In this document: one piece after another, positions 1 through 7,831 of the stretch | Numbering within the stretch: the first letter of the stretch is position 1 | How the letters are laid out: every line of letters starts with the position of its first letter | DNA from: JBMYZL01 sp965661765 | GTDB taxonomy: Bacteria; Bacteroidota; Bacteroidia; Flavobacteriales_D; Sanyastnellaceae | NCBI GenBank assembly: GCA_965661765.1 | Contig: CBFIFE010000001.1 | Location: forward strand, 41,860-105,859 | Direction of reading: 5' to 3' | Length of the DNA stretch: 64,000 nucleotides | Notes under the pieces: model-generated | Told to the model about the DNA's origin: nothing | What the model saw: the letters and a program-made list of their open reading frames with translations, nothing else | The model's database searches: none | Translations under genes and position numbers: made by a program

Positions 1-713
1 GGGCATCCCTCGAGCAACTCTTCGATGTCGGGCCACCAGCCGGTTTTGCTGGGATCCATGGCCCAGAGGGGCTGGTGCATAAAGACCAAAATGTGGTCCA
101 CATCAGCATGCCGTTCGAGTTGCTCCTGCACAAAGAGGTATTGGCTTTCGCCCACGCCGCCATCGTCTGCTCCGCGCATTTCTTCTTCGGAATTCAGGCA
201 CAAAAACAGCACATTGTCCCTGCGCATGGCGTAGTGATCGGCGCCCCATCGATCGCGCCAAACCTTCGCCAGAACCTCATTGGTGTAATCGTGATTGCCG
301 GGAACAAAGTAAAACGGCATCTTCAATTCGCCCACGATGTCGGTGATTTCATCCCATTGTCTGTGGGTTCGCCCACTCAAGGGCAAATACCCTTCAATCA
401 AATCCCCAACGCTCATCACGAAGTCGGGTGAAAGCCAATTCAAACGGGCCATGGCCGATTCGAAGACCCCAGGCCGGTGCCAGCCCGTTCTGTCACTCAC
501 GATGGCGAAGGTGAACAAGGTTTGGGGGGCGGTTTGTTCAGGTCGGATGATGGGCATTTGCATGGGACCACCTGCTGGAATGATGTGCATGACACCCTTT
601 TCTGCAGCATGTGGAAGCACAATGGAGTGGGATGGAGCAATGGCACGGGAGCCCATCCAAGCGGCGCTTGCGCCAATCCACACAATCAGTCCTACACGGG
701 AGTGCCACTGCAT
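1..713 (-). CDS. Metallophosphoesterase (calcineurin-like), 3' end cut by window edge
   Basis: Reading the minus strand from an ATG at 713 gives 237 residues with no stop before the window edge, so the C-terminus is missing. Metal-binding blocks of calcineurin-like phosphoesterases appear in order: VSDRTGWH (about residue 72), SVGDLIEGY (GD at 103-104), FVPGNHDY (GNHD at 139-142) and VFMHQPLW (His 213). An N-terminal hydrophobic stretch (residues 7-26) suggests export or anchoring. An in-frame TGA lies 12 codons upstream with no other ATG after it, which fixes the start. The substrate cannot be told from sequence; these enzymes hydrolyse phosphomono- or diesters using two metals. It lies downstream of the helicase gene on the same strand but behind a strong terminator, so it is probably a separate unit. 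Confidence 0.85.
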   Translation of the reverse strand, partial: MQWHSRVGLIVWIGASAAWMGSRAIAPSHSIVLPHAAEKGVMHIIPAGGPMQMPIIRPEQTAPQTLFTFAIVSDRTGWHRPGVFESAMARLNWLSPDFVMSVGDLIEGYLPLSGRTHRQWDEITDIVGELKMPFYFVPGNHDYTNEVLAKVWRDRWGADHYAMRRDNVLFLCLNSEEEMRGADDGGVGESQYLFVQEQLERHADVDHILVFMHQPLWAMDPSKTGWWPDIEELLEGC

Positions 714-831
714 GGACAGCAAAAATGCAAGCAAACCCGCGTTGCCGAATCAAGGCAAGCTCATGTTTCTGTGGCGTTCTCTGCAAGCGAACGCAAGGGA
801 ATTGTGACGGAATTGCAAAGGACGATGCACA

Positions 832-861
832 AAAAAGGCCTCAAATGCATGAGGCCTTTTT
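832..861 (-). terminator. Bidirectional rho-independent terminator
   Basis: A perfect 12-bp inverted repeat (AAAAAGGCCTCA / TGAGGCCTTTTT) with a 6-base loop. The A-run on one side and the T-run on the other let it work in both directions. It sits 20 bp after the helicase stop codon and would end that transcript before the metallophosphoesterase gene. Confidence 0.85.
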
Positions 862-881
862 CAGATCTGTGTGTGTCGGAG

Positions 882-2207
882 TTATCGCTGGGACGACGAT
901 GTCGACCGTTTGTTGCGCTTCCAGCGAGAAGGTCCTCCGCCTTCTCCCTTGGGGCGATTGCTTCCGCCATTGCTTTGCGGTTTGCGCCGTCCCGCGCCAT
1001 TGCTGCTTTTCTTGTTGCGATTGGCAGCTTGTGCATTGCGGTCAGGTTTCATCCCGATCTCCGGCATGTCCATGTGCCATTTGTGCGTGTCGTCCACTTC
1101 GATTTCCTTGCGAATCAAAGTTTGGATGTCTCGCATGTAGGCGCGCTCTTCGGATTCATTCACAAAGGTCAGGGCAATGCCTGTTGCGCCCGCTCGGCCC
1201 GTTCGACCGATGCGGTGAACGTATGTCTCAGGCAGATTCGGAACCTCAAAATTGATGACGTGGCTCAGTTCGTCCACGTCGATGCCGCGGGCGGCGATGT
1301 CGGTGGCCACCAGCACATTGATTTTTCCTTGGCGGAAACCGTTCATGGCCCGGTCTCGCTGCGGTTGGGATTTGTTTCCATGGATGGCCTCACTGCGGAT
1401 GCCAAACTTTTGCAGGTGCTTGCACACCTTGTCTGCTCCATACTTTGTCCGCGTGAAGACCAAGGCGGAAGTCACCTCGGGTCGATCGAGAATCGACACC
1501 AACAGGTCTCGCTTGTCCACCTGCGATACAGACATCAACTTCTGCTCAACAGTTTCAGCGGCAGAGCTGACCCGTGCCACCTCCACCTTCACGGGCAGGG
1601 TGAGGATGGATGATGACAAAGCCAAGATGCTCGGCGGCATCGTCGCTGAGAAAAACAGGCTCTGGCGGTCGTCGGGCAGCAAACGAATGATGCGCCGAAT
1701 GTCATGAATGAAGCCCATGTCGAGCATGGTGTCGGCTTCATCGAGCACAAAAAACTCCAGGTTTTCCATGTGGACATGGCCTTGGTTGGCCAAATCCAAG
1801 AGCCGCCCAGGGGTGGCCACAATCACATCGACTCCTCGGCGCAGGGCTTCTACTTGGCGATGTTGGGAAACGCCGCCGAAGATCAGCGCGTGCCGAAGGC
1901 CTGTGAACTTGTTGTAAACCTGAAGGTTGTCGGCGATTTGTGTGGCCAGTTCTCGGGTCGGGGTCAAAATCAACCCGCGAACAGACCGATTGCCTTTTCC
2001 CGTTTCCCGGGCCATCAGCCGCTCAATCATCGGCAGAGCGAACGCCGCTGTTTTGCCGGTTCCGGTTTGGGCGCAGCCCAAAACGTCTTTGCCCTCCAAC
2101 ACGTGCGGAATCGCTTGTGCTTGGATGGGGGTGGGGTTCTCATACCCCAGGGGCTCTAGCGCACGCAAAACGGGTGCGGACAAGCCCAAATCTTGAAATG
2201 TTAACAA
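882..2207 (-). CDS. rhlE: DEAD-box ATP-dependent RNA helicase, RhlE type
   Basis: 441 aa. All helicase motifs are present in order: Q-motif (PTPIQ, about 25-29), Walker A AQTGTGKT (46-53), PTRELA, VLDEAD (DEAD at 156-159), FSATMP (about 186-191), and HRIGRTGRAG in the second RecA domain. From about residue 390 the tail is low-complexity and rich in Arg, Lys, Asn, Gly and Ser, as in RhlE proteins that bind structured RNA during ribosome assembly or RNA decay. No in-frame ATG exists upstream before a stop, so the start is probably the TTG at 2207, just before the conserved LTFQDLGL. A 7-bp hairpin lies in the leader at 2224-2243. The exact physiological RNA target is unknown. Confidence 0.93.
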   Translation of the reverse strand: MLTFQDLGLSAPVLRALEPLGYENPTPIQAQAIPHVLEGKDVLGCAQTGTGKTAAFALPMIERLMARETGKGNRSVRGLILTPTRELATQIADNLQVYNKFTGLRHALIFGGVSQHRQVEALRRGVDVIVATPGRLLDLANQGHVHMENLEFFVLDEADTMLDMGFIHDIRRIIRLLPDDRQSLFFSATMPPSILALSSSILTLPVKVEVARVSSAAETVEQKLMSVSQVDKRDLLVSILDRPEVTSALVFTRTKYGADKVCKHLQKFGIRSEAIHGNKSQPQRDRAMNGFRQGKINVLVATDIAARGIDVDELSHVINFEVPNLPETYVHRIGRTGRAGATGIALTFVNESEERAYMRDIQTLIRKEIEVDDTHKWHMDMPEIGMKPDRNAQAANRNKKSSNGAGRRKPQSNGGSNRPKGEGGGPSRWKRNKRSTSSSQR

Positions 2208-2223
2208 TCGAATGGAATTCTAC

Positions 2224-2243
2224 CCGCACAAAAACGTGTGCGG
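2224..2243 (-). promoter_or_regulatory. Hairpin in the RNA-helicase leader
   Basis: CCGCACA / TGTGCGG, a perfect 7-bp inverted repeat with a 6-base loop, ending 16 bp upstream of the TTG start of the helicase. Leader structures that respond to cold are known for DEAD-box genes in other bacteria; applying that here is inference. Confidence 0.35.
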
Positions 2244-2355
2244 AACACGTGTCGGGTCCGGATTGTGAAACGAGTCAACGTCAATGTTGACAAGGTGCGT
2301 GCCGATCCCAACAAAACACGCAAGGTGTGCAAATGTAGTGGAAAACACCTTGGCC

Positions 2356-3498
2356 TCAACGCGGGGCCGCTACTTCCAGAATGCGGCGTTCACCGGTTGC
2401 GTCCCAAATTTCCGCAGTGATCCATGACGAATCGTTGTCCATGAACCGCAACAAGCCGATGTTGTTTTCCATCACAGGGCCCGCTGCCCGATTGGTGTTT
2501 TGGGTTGCGAAGGACCATGTGGAGGTGATTCCGCTGGAGGTGATGTCCCAAATCGGGGCCAAACTTTCCGGAACAGCCTGGCCATCGGCCCCAAGGGTCA
2601 TTCGGGATGCTTCTGCATAATGGACGTCGCCCGAAATGAAGCAGGTGGCAACCGGCGGGTCCCCCTCGGCCAAGCGGCTGGCCGCTGCCGCTTCGAGCAA
2701 TGCGACCATTCGCTGTTGTTCGTGTGGGAAGTTGGCCCAAGACTCGTAGCCATTGTAGGCGACCCCGAACTGGGTAGAGGTGCCGATCACCCGAATGTCA
2801 CAAGGCACGGCGAGTTGCGCTTCGAGCCAGTCCCACTGGGGCGCGCCCAACAAGGTGGAGTCGGCCCCCTCATGCGGAATCCAATCGGCGGCGTAGATGG
2901 TCCCGTCGGCAGCCACGAGCTCCATCCCTTTCCCCGGCCTGAGGTCATCCCGAAAGGTGCGGGTGTCCAACAAAATGACGTGGACATCGGCCCGGGCGCC
3001 ATCAAAGAGGGTGCTGGTGTAAACCCCTGGCCGGGTTCGCCGTGGGGAGGTCCTGGGCTCTTCCCAAAACGACAAGAAAACGTCTTTCGAAGCGTCCTTC
3101 TGGGCAAAGTGCCTGCCAGCATCATTGAGCCCGTAGTCGTGGTCATCCCAAGTGGCCATCATTCGAACGTCGGCCTTGAGGGCTTGAAAATCGGGCGATT
3201 CGGAGAGCGCGGCGTAGCGGCTTTGCAGGGTGTCCATGTTGTCCGTGTCCCCATAGACGTTGTCGCCCAACCACACAAACACATCGGGCCTCAACCCTTG
3301 TGCGACCCGAAGGACAGGCATGGAGTCCCGAGGCGCAGCACAACTGCCAAAGGCCAGCCGTCGAACTTCCTTCCGCACCACTTGGTCCGCTTGCGCCGGG
3401 GCTTGCGGCGCCTGGAGCACAACCAAAGGTGCCTTGTTGCCATCACATCCCCAGAGCAACAAGGCGAGCAAGCCACAAAATGAACCCCGTTTCAGCAT
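2356..3498 (-). CDS. PhoD-like phosphatase lipoprotein
   Basis: 380 aa. The N-terminus has a short hydrophobic segment and a lipobox-like LLWGC (Cys 18), so it is probably a lipoprotein. PhoD-family metal-site blocks follow: AFGSCAAP, VWLGDNVYGD, ATWDDHDYG, and FISGDVHYAE near the C-terminal third. These enzymes are Ca/Fe-dependent phosphomonoesterases or phosphodiesterases in the envelope. The gene starts 7 bp after the stop of the TonB-C-domain gene on the same strand and probably shares its transcript. The substrate is not evident. Confidence 0.85.
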   Translation of the reverse strand: MLKRGSFCGLLALLLWGCDGNKAPLVVLQAPQAPAQADQVVRKEVRRLAFGSCAAPRDSMPVLRVAQGLRPDVFVWLGDNVYGDTDNMDTLQSRYAALSESPDFQALKADVRMMATWDDHDYGLNDAGRHFAQKDASKDVFLSFWEEPRTSPRRTRPGVYTSTLFDGARADVHVILLDTRTFRDDLRPGKGMELVAADGTIYAADWIPHEGADSTLLGAPQWDWLEAQLAVPCDIRVIGTSTQFGVAYNGYESWANFPHEQQRMVALLEAAAASRLAEGDPPVATCFISGDVHYAEASRMTLGADGQAVPESLAPIWDITSSGITSTWSFATQNTNRAAGPVMENNIGLLRFMDNDSSWITAEIWDATGERRILEVAAPR

Positions 3499-3505
3499 CA
3501 GGTCA

Positions 3506-3943
3506 TCAATCGTTCAGAACAAACCGAATGGGCAAGACATAACGGACGGAGACGTTCTTTCCCTTTTGTTGTGCGGGTCGCATGGTCGGCATGCTTTCAA
3601 TGGCCGCGATGGCCGGGTCATTGAGCATCGGGTCGGGTGAGCGGAGGATTTCGGCATCTCGAATTTGGCCGGAGGCGTCCACCACAAACTGCGCAATCAC
3701 AAGCCCGCTGATGTCTTTGCGCCGCGCTTTTTTCGGGTAATCCAAATGTTCCACCACATGCAGGGTCAGCTGCTCGGCTGTGCATTGGTCCCTGGCTTCA
3801 GGCGTCTCCAATCCCTCGCAACTGATGGCAATCGGCATTGTCTCGGGTTGATCAATGACTTCCCCCTGGGCAATCGCAGCGTTTGTGCCCATGCCTGCCA
3901 GCATCAAGAGCATTTTTGTCCAGAACATTCTCGTCCGCTTCAT
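3506..3943 (-). CDS. Small secreted protein with TonB C-terminal domain
   Basis: 145 aa from the ATG at 3943; a longer frame to 3979 exists. The shorter start is preferred because it begins a good signal peptide (KRTRMFWTKMLLMLAGMG) and lies 6 bases after a TACCTTCG -7 box. The C-terminal 90 residues match the TonB_C fold seen in many Bacteroidota periplasmic proteins (YPKKARRKDISGLVIAQF ... DASGQIRDAEILRSPDP ... MRPAQQKGKNVSVRYVLPI). There is no proline-rich spanning region, so it is not a classical energy-transducing TonB. It may be an accessory periplasmic protein. Confidence 0.75.
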   Translation of the reverse strand: MKRTRMFWTKMLLMLAGMGTNAAIAQGEVIDQPETMPIAISCEGLETPEARDQCTAEQLTLHVVEHLDYPKKARRKDISGLVIAQFVVDASGQIRDAEILRSPDPMLNDPAIAAIESMPTMRPAQQKGKNVSVRYVLPIRFVLND

Positions 3944-3949
3944 GGCCCT

Positions 3950-3957
3950 CGAAGGTA
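3950..3957 (-). promoter_or_regulatory. -7 box (TACCTTCG) 6 nt before the TonB-C gene
   Basis: Bacteroidota-type -7 element with TTCG in place of TTTG. Six bases separate it from the ATG at 3943, so the transcript should have almost no leader. Confidence 0.55.
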
Positions 3958-3983
3958 CGGCATGAAGCGCCTTCTGCATCGTG

Positions 3984-5288
3984 CTACCGGGGAAACGACC
4001 GCAGGGTTTCGGCCGATGAAAGCACTGGTGCGGCCAGCAACAAATGGCTGTGAAGGCTGAGGCAGTTCATCCGGCGGGCCCAACTTTCTGCCGCTTGGAA
4101 GTGCTGGCTCCGCTCTTTTGCATCGCTGGTCAAATGCCCGTGCAGCGTGTGCCAGAGGACCAAGCAGGTGGAGCGGTCGTGCGCAGCGAAGGACTGTTCG
4201 TTGATTTTGTTGACGCTGTCAATGGCCAAATCCGTTTCGCCAGACAAGTAGGCCAACCACGCCAATTCCAAATTCAACGCATGCACAGCGTGAGACGCCT
4301 CCAATTGGAGTTCTGCCTGCCGCATGGCGGCCTCAAACACCTTCAATGTGGCTTGAATCAAATCCTTGTGACCGCTGATCAGAATCACGCGGACGGCGGC
4401 TGTCGCAAAGGCCGGAAAAGTGGTGGGGTCCGCTGGCGCGATGTTTTCTGCCAAATCCCGTTGAGCCTTCGCTTTCATGGCGACGTTTGCATTCCAGGAG
4501 CTGAGCAACCACTGAACGGCGCATGCACGGCTTTGGTGGATGGGCGGAGCCGGTGTCCCGCGGTGAATGCCGCCGAAATGTTTGAGCCAATTCTCACAAA
4601 TGCCCAATTCACCGGCGAACAGTGCACCCTGGGCGAGCAGCCCAACAGCATAATCGCGTTCCTCCTGTTGGGTGGCCATCTGCAAGTAAGCCTCCATGAG
4701 GCGTGCGCCGTTCTGCCCGGGTGCCATCCAATCCAGGGGTGGGTACTTTTCGATGACCACAGCACGCAGCCTTTTGGAGGTGGTGAGCCGCTCAATCAGT
4801 TCGGGGGTCATCTTGTGATCGGAGGCATAGGTGCTGGCGGCAGCTTTGGCGAGTTGGTGCAAGAAATCGGAGCCGGGTGCCGCATAAGGCGCGAGCTCGA
4901 GGATGTCAATGAGTTGTTCAAGGCGAGTAGGCAGGATCCCGTCTTGTTGCTGGAACGATTCGGTCCCGATGTGGTCATTGCTGCTGAGACTCTCGGCCTT
5001 TGTCAGGTCCAAATAATGACTGAATGCCCGTTTTCCTGCAAATCGCGCCAGGGTGTTCAGCGTAGAAATGGAGAATTTGCTGTCCGAGGCGATCAGTTGG
5101 AAAAATCGCCTCAGCGTGCTCACGGCAAGGGGGAAACGGCGGTCGAACCGTTCAATTTCCCCAGACAGGATTTTGCACTCTTTGACCGTGCGGACATCAA
5201 AGCCCACTTTGCGGACAACGTCGCTGCGCAACGCGTGCACCGCTCGGTCGTAATGAGGTTGGTTGGAATCGACGTGTGCTCTTGGCAT
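3984..5288 (-). CDS. Hypothetical protein, possibly with an N-terminal DNA-binding-like module
   Basis: 434 aa; I do not recognise the full-length family. Residues about 50-90 (STLRRFF ... SDSKFSISTLNTLARFAG ... HYL) resemble an N-terminal segment found in many Bacteroidota hypothetical proteins, where a TLxRFxGL block is followed by a TLDxLAxYxGY block and which looks like a helix-turn-helix. The remainder is alpha-helical and repeat-like with many Ala and Leu, compatible with a TPR-like solenoid. No signal peptide or membrane segment is visible. The start at 5288 is supported by an exact TAAGTTTG -7 box ending 4 bases upstream. Just beyond the box is a four-unit 10-bp repeat, which suggests regulated expression. 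Function unknown. Confidence 0.7.
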   Translation of the reverse strand: MPRAHVDSNQPHYDRAVHALRSDVVRKVGFDVRTVKECKILSGEIERFDRRFPLAVSTLRRFFQLIASDSKFSISTLNTLARFAGKRAFSHYLDLTKAESLSSNDHIGTESFQQQDGILPTRLEQLIDILELAPYAAPGSDFLHQLAKAAASTYASDHKMTPELIERLTTSKRLRAVVIEKYPPLDWMAPGQNGARLMEAYLQMATQQEERDYAVGLLAQGALFAGELGICENWLKHFGGIHRGTPAPPIHQSRACAVQWLLSSWNANVAMKAKAQRDLAENIAPADPTTFPAFATAAVRVILISGHKDLIQATLKVFEAAMRQAELQLEASHAVHALNLELAWLAYLSGETDLAIDSVNKINEQSFAAHDRSTCLVLWHTLHGHLTSDAKERSQHFQAAESWARRMNCLSLHSHLLLAAPVLSSAETLRSFPR

Positions 5289-5292
5289 GGAC

Positions 5293-5300
5293 CAAACTTA
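5293..5300 (-). promoter_or_regulatory. -7 box (TAAGTTTG) 4 nt before the 434-aa gene
   Basis: Exact TAnnTTTG consensus on the minus strand; four bases separate it from the ATG at 5288. Implies a leaderless mRNA. Confidence 0.65.
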
Positions 5301-5320
5301 TACCAAACACAATGACCAAG

Positions 5321-5360
5321 CCTGTTGAATTGTGTTCAATCGTGTTCAATTGTGTGAATG
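5321..5360. repeat. Four 10-bp units upstream of the 434-aa gene
   Basis: cctgttgaat, tgtgttcaat, cgtgttcaat, tgtgtgaatg follow each other with an exact 10-bp period; the middle two share GTGTTCAAT. TTGAA-N5-TTCAA across the first two units is also palindromic. The array lies about 20-60 bp upstream of the -7 box, over the -33 region, where a regulator binding on one face of the helix could act. Confidence 0.6.
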
Positions 5361-5700
5361 CAAAATGTGCCAATCTCCGAATGCACATTTTTCTGATGTG
5401 TGGGCTCCCTTTGAATCTCCTCGAGAAGGGAGTCGCAAGAATTATGAGTCAAAAGATTGAAAACCAATATATTGATTGTTTGAATCCTATGGTAAAATGG
5501 TCTCAAATGAAATGTGAATAGCGCGTTTTCAACATGTTGAAACGCATTTTTTCAGCTGTTTTTTTGGTTTGTCCAGGCACGATGTGTTGTGCCAAATGGA
5601 ATTCGAATATTTCTTGTCCTCTCCTCGATGATTTTGTCGGATTTGAAAAAAGAAATAAAAGAAACAAAACACGAAAATCAGAACTTTTCGGATCTGTTGG

Positions 5701-5771
5701 AGGTCCGAAGCGGATTCGAACCGCTGTAGCAGCTTTTGCAGAGCTGAGCCTAGCCACTCGGCCATCGGACC
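5701..5771 (-). tRNA. tRNA-Cys (anticodon GCA)
   Basis: 71 nt on the minus strand. The acceptor stem GGTCCGA pairs with TCGGACC, with a U discriminator base as expected for tRNA-Cys. The anticodon stem is CAGCT/AGCTG with loop CTGCAAA, giving anticodon GCA. The T arm AGCGG TTCGAAT CCGCT is perfect. CCA is not encoded. An exact TATATTTG -7 box lies 18 bases upstream. Confidence 0.95.
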
Positions 5772-5789
5772 ATTCCCCTGTGGGGTTGA

Positions 5790-5797
5790 CAAATATA
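5790..5797 (-). promoter_or_regulatory. -7 box (TATATTTG) of tRNA-Cys
   Basis: Exact TAnnTTTG on the minus strand, 18 bases upstream of the mature tRNA 5' end, with a TTG (5820-5822) about 22 bp further upstream as the -33 element. Confidence 0.6.
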
Positions 5798-5840
5798 CGG
5801 AAAACTCCGGGCAGGGTTACAATTCCGAAAGGACGAAATG

Positions 5841-5848
5841 TACCTTCG
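5841..5848 (+). promoter_or_regulatory. -7 box (TACCTTCG) that decides the pssA start
   Basis: The box lies between an upstream ATG (5838) and an in-frame GTG (5853). Four bases separate it from the GTG, the spacing seen at many genes here, so the GTG is the likelier start. Confidence 0.5.
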
Positions 5849-5852
5849 CGGC

Positions 5853-6731
5853 GTGAAAGGCGTCAAGTGGATTCCCAATGCCCTGACCATGGGCAATTTG
5901 CTCGGTGGGGTTGTGGTGTGCTGGACAATCGTTCGTGGCCCCGATCTCGGCCAGGGCAGGTGCCGGGCATGGCCCATTGAAGCCGGGGAGTGGTCCGAAG
6001 AGCCCATCCGGTGGGACCTGGCAACGCTGGAGGGTGAGGGGTTGGTGTTGATTGCCGGGGTGTGGCTATTGGCCGTATTGTTCGATGTTTTTGATGGCTG
6101 GGCGGCCCGAAAGTTGGGCGTTGCGGGCCCGCTGGGTGTCCAGCTGGATAGCTTGGCGGATGTCGTCACCAGCGGTGTGGCCCCAGCGCTGGTGGGCGTG
6201 ACATTGATGCACAGCTGGGCGCCGGGGCTTCCAGAAATTGTGCAGTGGTTGCCATTGACAATGGCCGCGGCCGCTGCCTTTCGCTTGGCCCGGTTCAATG
6301 TTTCGGCCGCAGAAGCGCCTGCACACCATTTGGGATTCGAAGGCATGCCAGCGCCGGCAGGGGCACTGTGGTGGTGGGGCACCTTGATGCTCGGGGCGCA
6401 TTATAGCATGTATGGCGCACCGGGCCTGTATGGCACGGGAGGTTTGGCCTTCATGGGGCTCGCCATGCTCATCGGAGCGACGGCCATCCCGCTGATGATG
6501 GTCTCGAAAAAGCGCATGATGGATCTGAAAAGTTGGGGAAAATCGCCGGCGTATGACAAATTGCGTTGGTCTTTTTTCGGTGTGGCACTGGCGCTGGGCA
6601 CCGCTGCCGGATTTTTCGCTGAGGCGTGGCCGGTGGGCGTGTTGTTGGCATTACTTTTGTACTTGATATGGGGCGGATTTGGCCAGGCCAAATTCAACCC
6701 ACCCATACAACCGCAACACCATGAAATTTAG
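5853..6731 (+). CDS. pssA: CDP-diacylglycerol--serine O-phosphatidyltransferase
   Basis: 292 aa. Makes phosphatidylserine from CDP-diacylglycerol and serine in the inner membrane, the first step towards phosphatidylethanolamine. The CDP-alcohol phosphatidyltransferase signature D-x2-D-G-x2-A-R-x8-G-x3-D-x3-D is complete (FDVFDGWAARKLG then GPLGVQLDSLAD). Several hydrophobic helices follow, including the last 35 residues. The GTG at 5853 (VKGVKWIPNALTMGNLLGG) matches the usual PssA N-terminus and sits 4 bases after a -7 box; the ATG at 5838 would put that box inside the gene. It overlaps purS by 11 bp. Confidence 0.92.
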   Translation: MKGVKWIPNALTMGNLLGGVVVCWTIVRGPDLGQGRCRAWPIEAGEWSEEPIRWDLATLEGEGLVLIAGVWLLAVLFDVFDGWAARKLGVAGPLGVQLDSLADVVTSGVAPALVGVTLMHSWAPGLPEIVQWLPLTMAAAAAFRLARFNVSAAEAPAHHLGFEGMPAPAGALWWWGTLMLGAHYSMYGAPGLYGTGGLAFMGLAMLIGATAIPLMMVSKKRMMDLKSWGKSPAYDKLRWSFFGVALALGTAAGFFAEAWPVGVLLALLLYLIWGGFGQAKFNPPIQPQHHEI

Positions 6732-6981
6732 CGCTTCCATCGACATCATGCCGCTGCCAGCCCTCCTTGACCCTCAAGGAAAGGCGGTGTCGAACAACAT
6801 GAAAAACATCGGTTTGGCTGCCATTTCCGACGTTCGCATCGGCAAGCACATCACCTTGACGGTCGACGCTGCGACAGAAGAAGATGCCATCAAGATGGTG
6901 AAGGAGGCCTGTGAGAAGCTCCTGGCAAATGCCATTATGGAGCGCTTTGAGTTCACCTTGCAGGCGGTCGAAACAGCTTGA
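6721..6981 (+). CDS. purS: Phosphoribosylformylglycinamidine synthase subunit PurS
   Basis: 86 aa, the normal PurS size. PurS is the small structural subunit that joins PurL and PurQ in the multi-subunit FGAM synthase of purine synthesis. The sequence has the PurS pattern: a beta strand FSASIDIMPLPALLDPQGKA, the NIGL segment, then a second strand VRIGKHITLTVDA and a helix. The start at 6721 is the ATG followed by KFSASIDIM and overlaps the end of pssA by 11 bp, so translation may be coupled. Some Bacteroidota use a single long PurL; separate PurL and PurQ genes would be expected elsewhere. Confidence 0.85.
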   Translation: MKFSASIDIMPLPALLDPQGKAVSNNMKNIGLAAISDVRIGKHITLTVDAATEEDAIKMVKEACEKLLANAIMERFEFTLQAVETA

Positions 6982-6983
6982 TC

Positions 6984-7799
6984 ATGGGGCGTTTTTGGGT
7001 CGAAGGGGTCGCTTGGGTTTTGGCAAGCGCTGTGTTGTTGTGCAGTTGTCAAAGCAGCGTGCTCATCACCTCAGACCCGCCCCAAGCCTATGTTTCCATT
7101 GATGGCCGATTGGTGGGGAAGACCCCGTACCAGCACACCGACCGCAAAATCAGTGGTTACAACTTGGGTGTCATGTTGGAGAAAGACGGCTATGTCGCAG
7201 AGCACGACGTTGTGAAGCGGTTGGAGTTTGGCAACGCTGGGGCGATCATTGCCGGCTGTTTTTTCGTGTTCCCCTTGGTGTGGGCTCTGGATTACCCAGC
7301 TGTGGTGCAGTACCGGTTGGAGCCCGATTTTGATGCCGCGCCGGATCATTCCAATGCTGCCGTTGCAGAAGCGGGCAAGGTGGACGGTGTTGTGGTCACA
7401 ATCAAAGACACCGAATCGGCCATTCGGAACATTTTTGTTGTGGCTGTGGATGCGCGGAATTGCCGGGGTGCGGACGATCCGGTGATTCTCGAAGAACAGG
7501 CGGGTGTGCGGTTGCTTCGCCACTATGACGTGCTCGAGCGCAGGGACATGGATGCCGTTTTGGACGAATCTGCGCGCGGCATGAATGGCCTGTTCAATGA
7601 GGATTCTTTCGTCGAGGCGGGGTTGCTTGCCGGCGCAGAAGGGGTGGTGTTGTTGCGGGAAAGTTGCGTGGCTGGTGCGCCGTACTTTTCAGCAAAGTTG
7701 GTGGACTGTCAGACGGGCCGACAAGTGTGGGCAGGAACTTCGGAAGGCCGGTCGTTGGGGGCGTTGATGGGGGTGATTGCCGCGCGCTTGTCCGAGTGA
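6984..7799 (+). CDS. PEGA-domain lipoprotein with CsgG/TolB-like C-terminal part
   Basis: 271 aa. The N-terminus has a signal segment with a LCSC lipobox-like end, so probably outer-membrane or periplasmic. Residues about 28-60 (TSDPPQAYVSIDGRLVGKTPYQ) are a PEGA-type surface motif. A hydrophobic stretch (AGAIIAGCFFVFPLVWAL) lies near residue 90. The C-terminal half (HYDVLERRDMDAVLDE ... AGAEGVVLLRES ... AKLVDCQTGRQVWAGTSEG) resembles the CsgG/TolB-type alpha/beta fold of envelope lipoproteins. The ATG at 6984 follows the purS stop by 2 bp. Function unknown. Confidence 0.7.
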   Translation: MGRFWVEGVAWVLASAVLLCSCQSSVLITSDPPQAYVSIDGRLVGKTPYQHTDRKISGYNLGVMLEKDGYVAEHDVVKRLEFGNAGAIIAGCFFVFPLVWALDYPAVVQYRLEPDFDAAPDHSNAAVAEAGKVDGVVVTIKDTESAIRNIFVVAVDARNCRGADDPVILEEQAGVRLLRHYDVLERRDMDAVLDESARGMNGLFNEDSFVEAGLLAGAEGVVLLRESCVAGAPYFSAKLVDCQTGRQVWAGTSEGRSLGALMGVIAARLSE

Positions 7800-7831
7800 A
7801 CTGCGCCCGTCCAACGGTTGTTCGCACATGG

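Larger units (their letters stand above)
5289..5700. other. AT-rich intergenic region without a gene
   Basis: About 410 bp, clearly AT-richer than the rest of the window. It holds the promoter and 10-bp repeats of the 434-aa gene at its left end and T/A-rich sequence downstream of tRNA-Cys at its right end. Short open frames (for example 5276-5521 plus) show no protein-like composition. Nothing else is recognisable. Confidence 0.6.

Noticed and set aside
5276..5521. 81-aa open frame in the AT-rich region
   Set aside because: Starts within the 434-aa gene and crosses its promoter and repeat array; the composition does not look like a protein.
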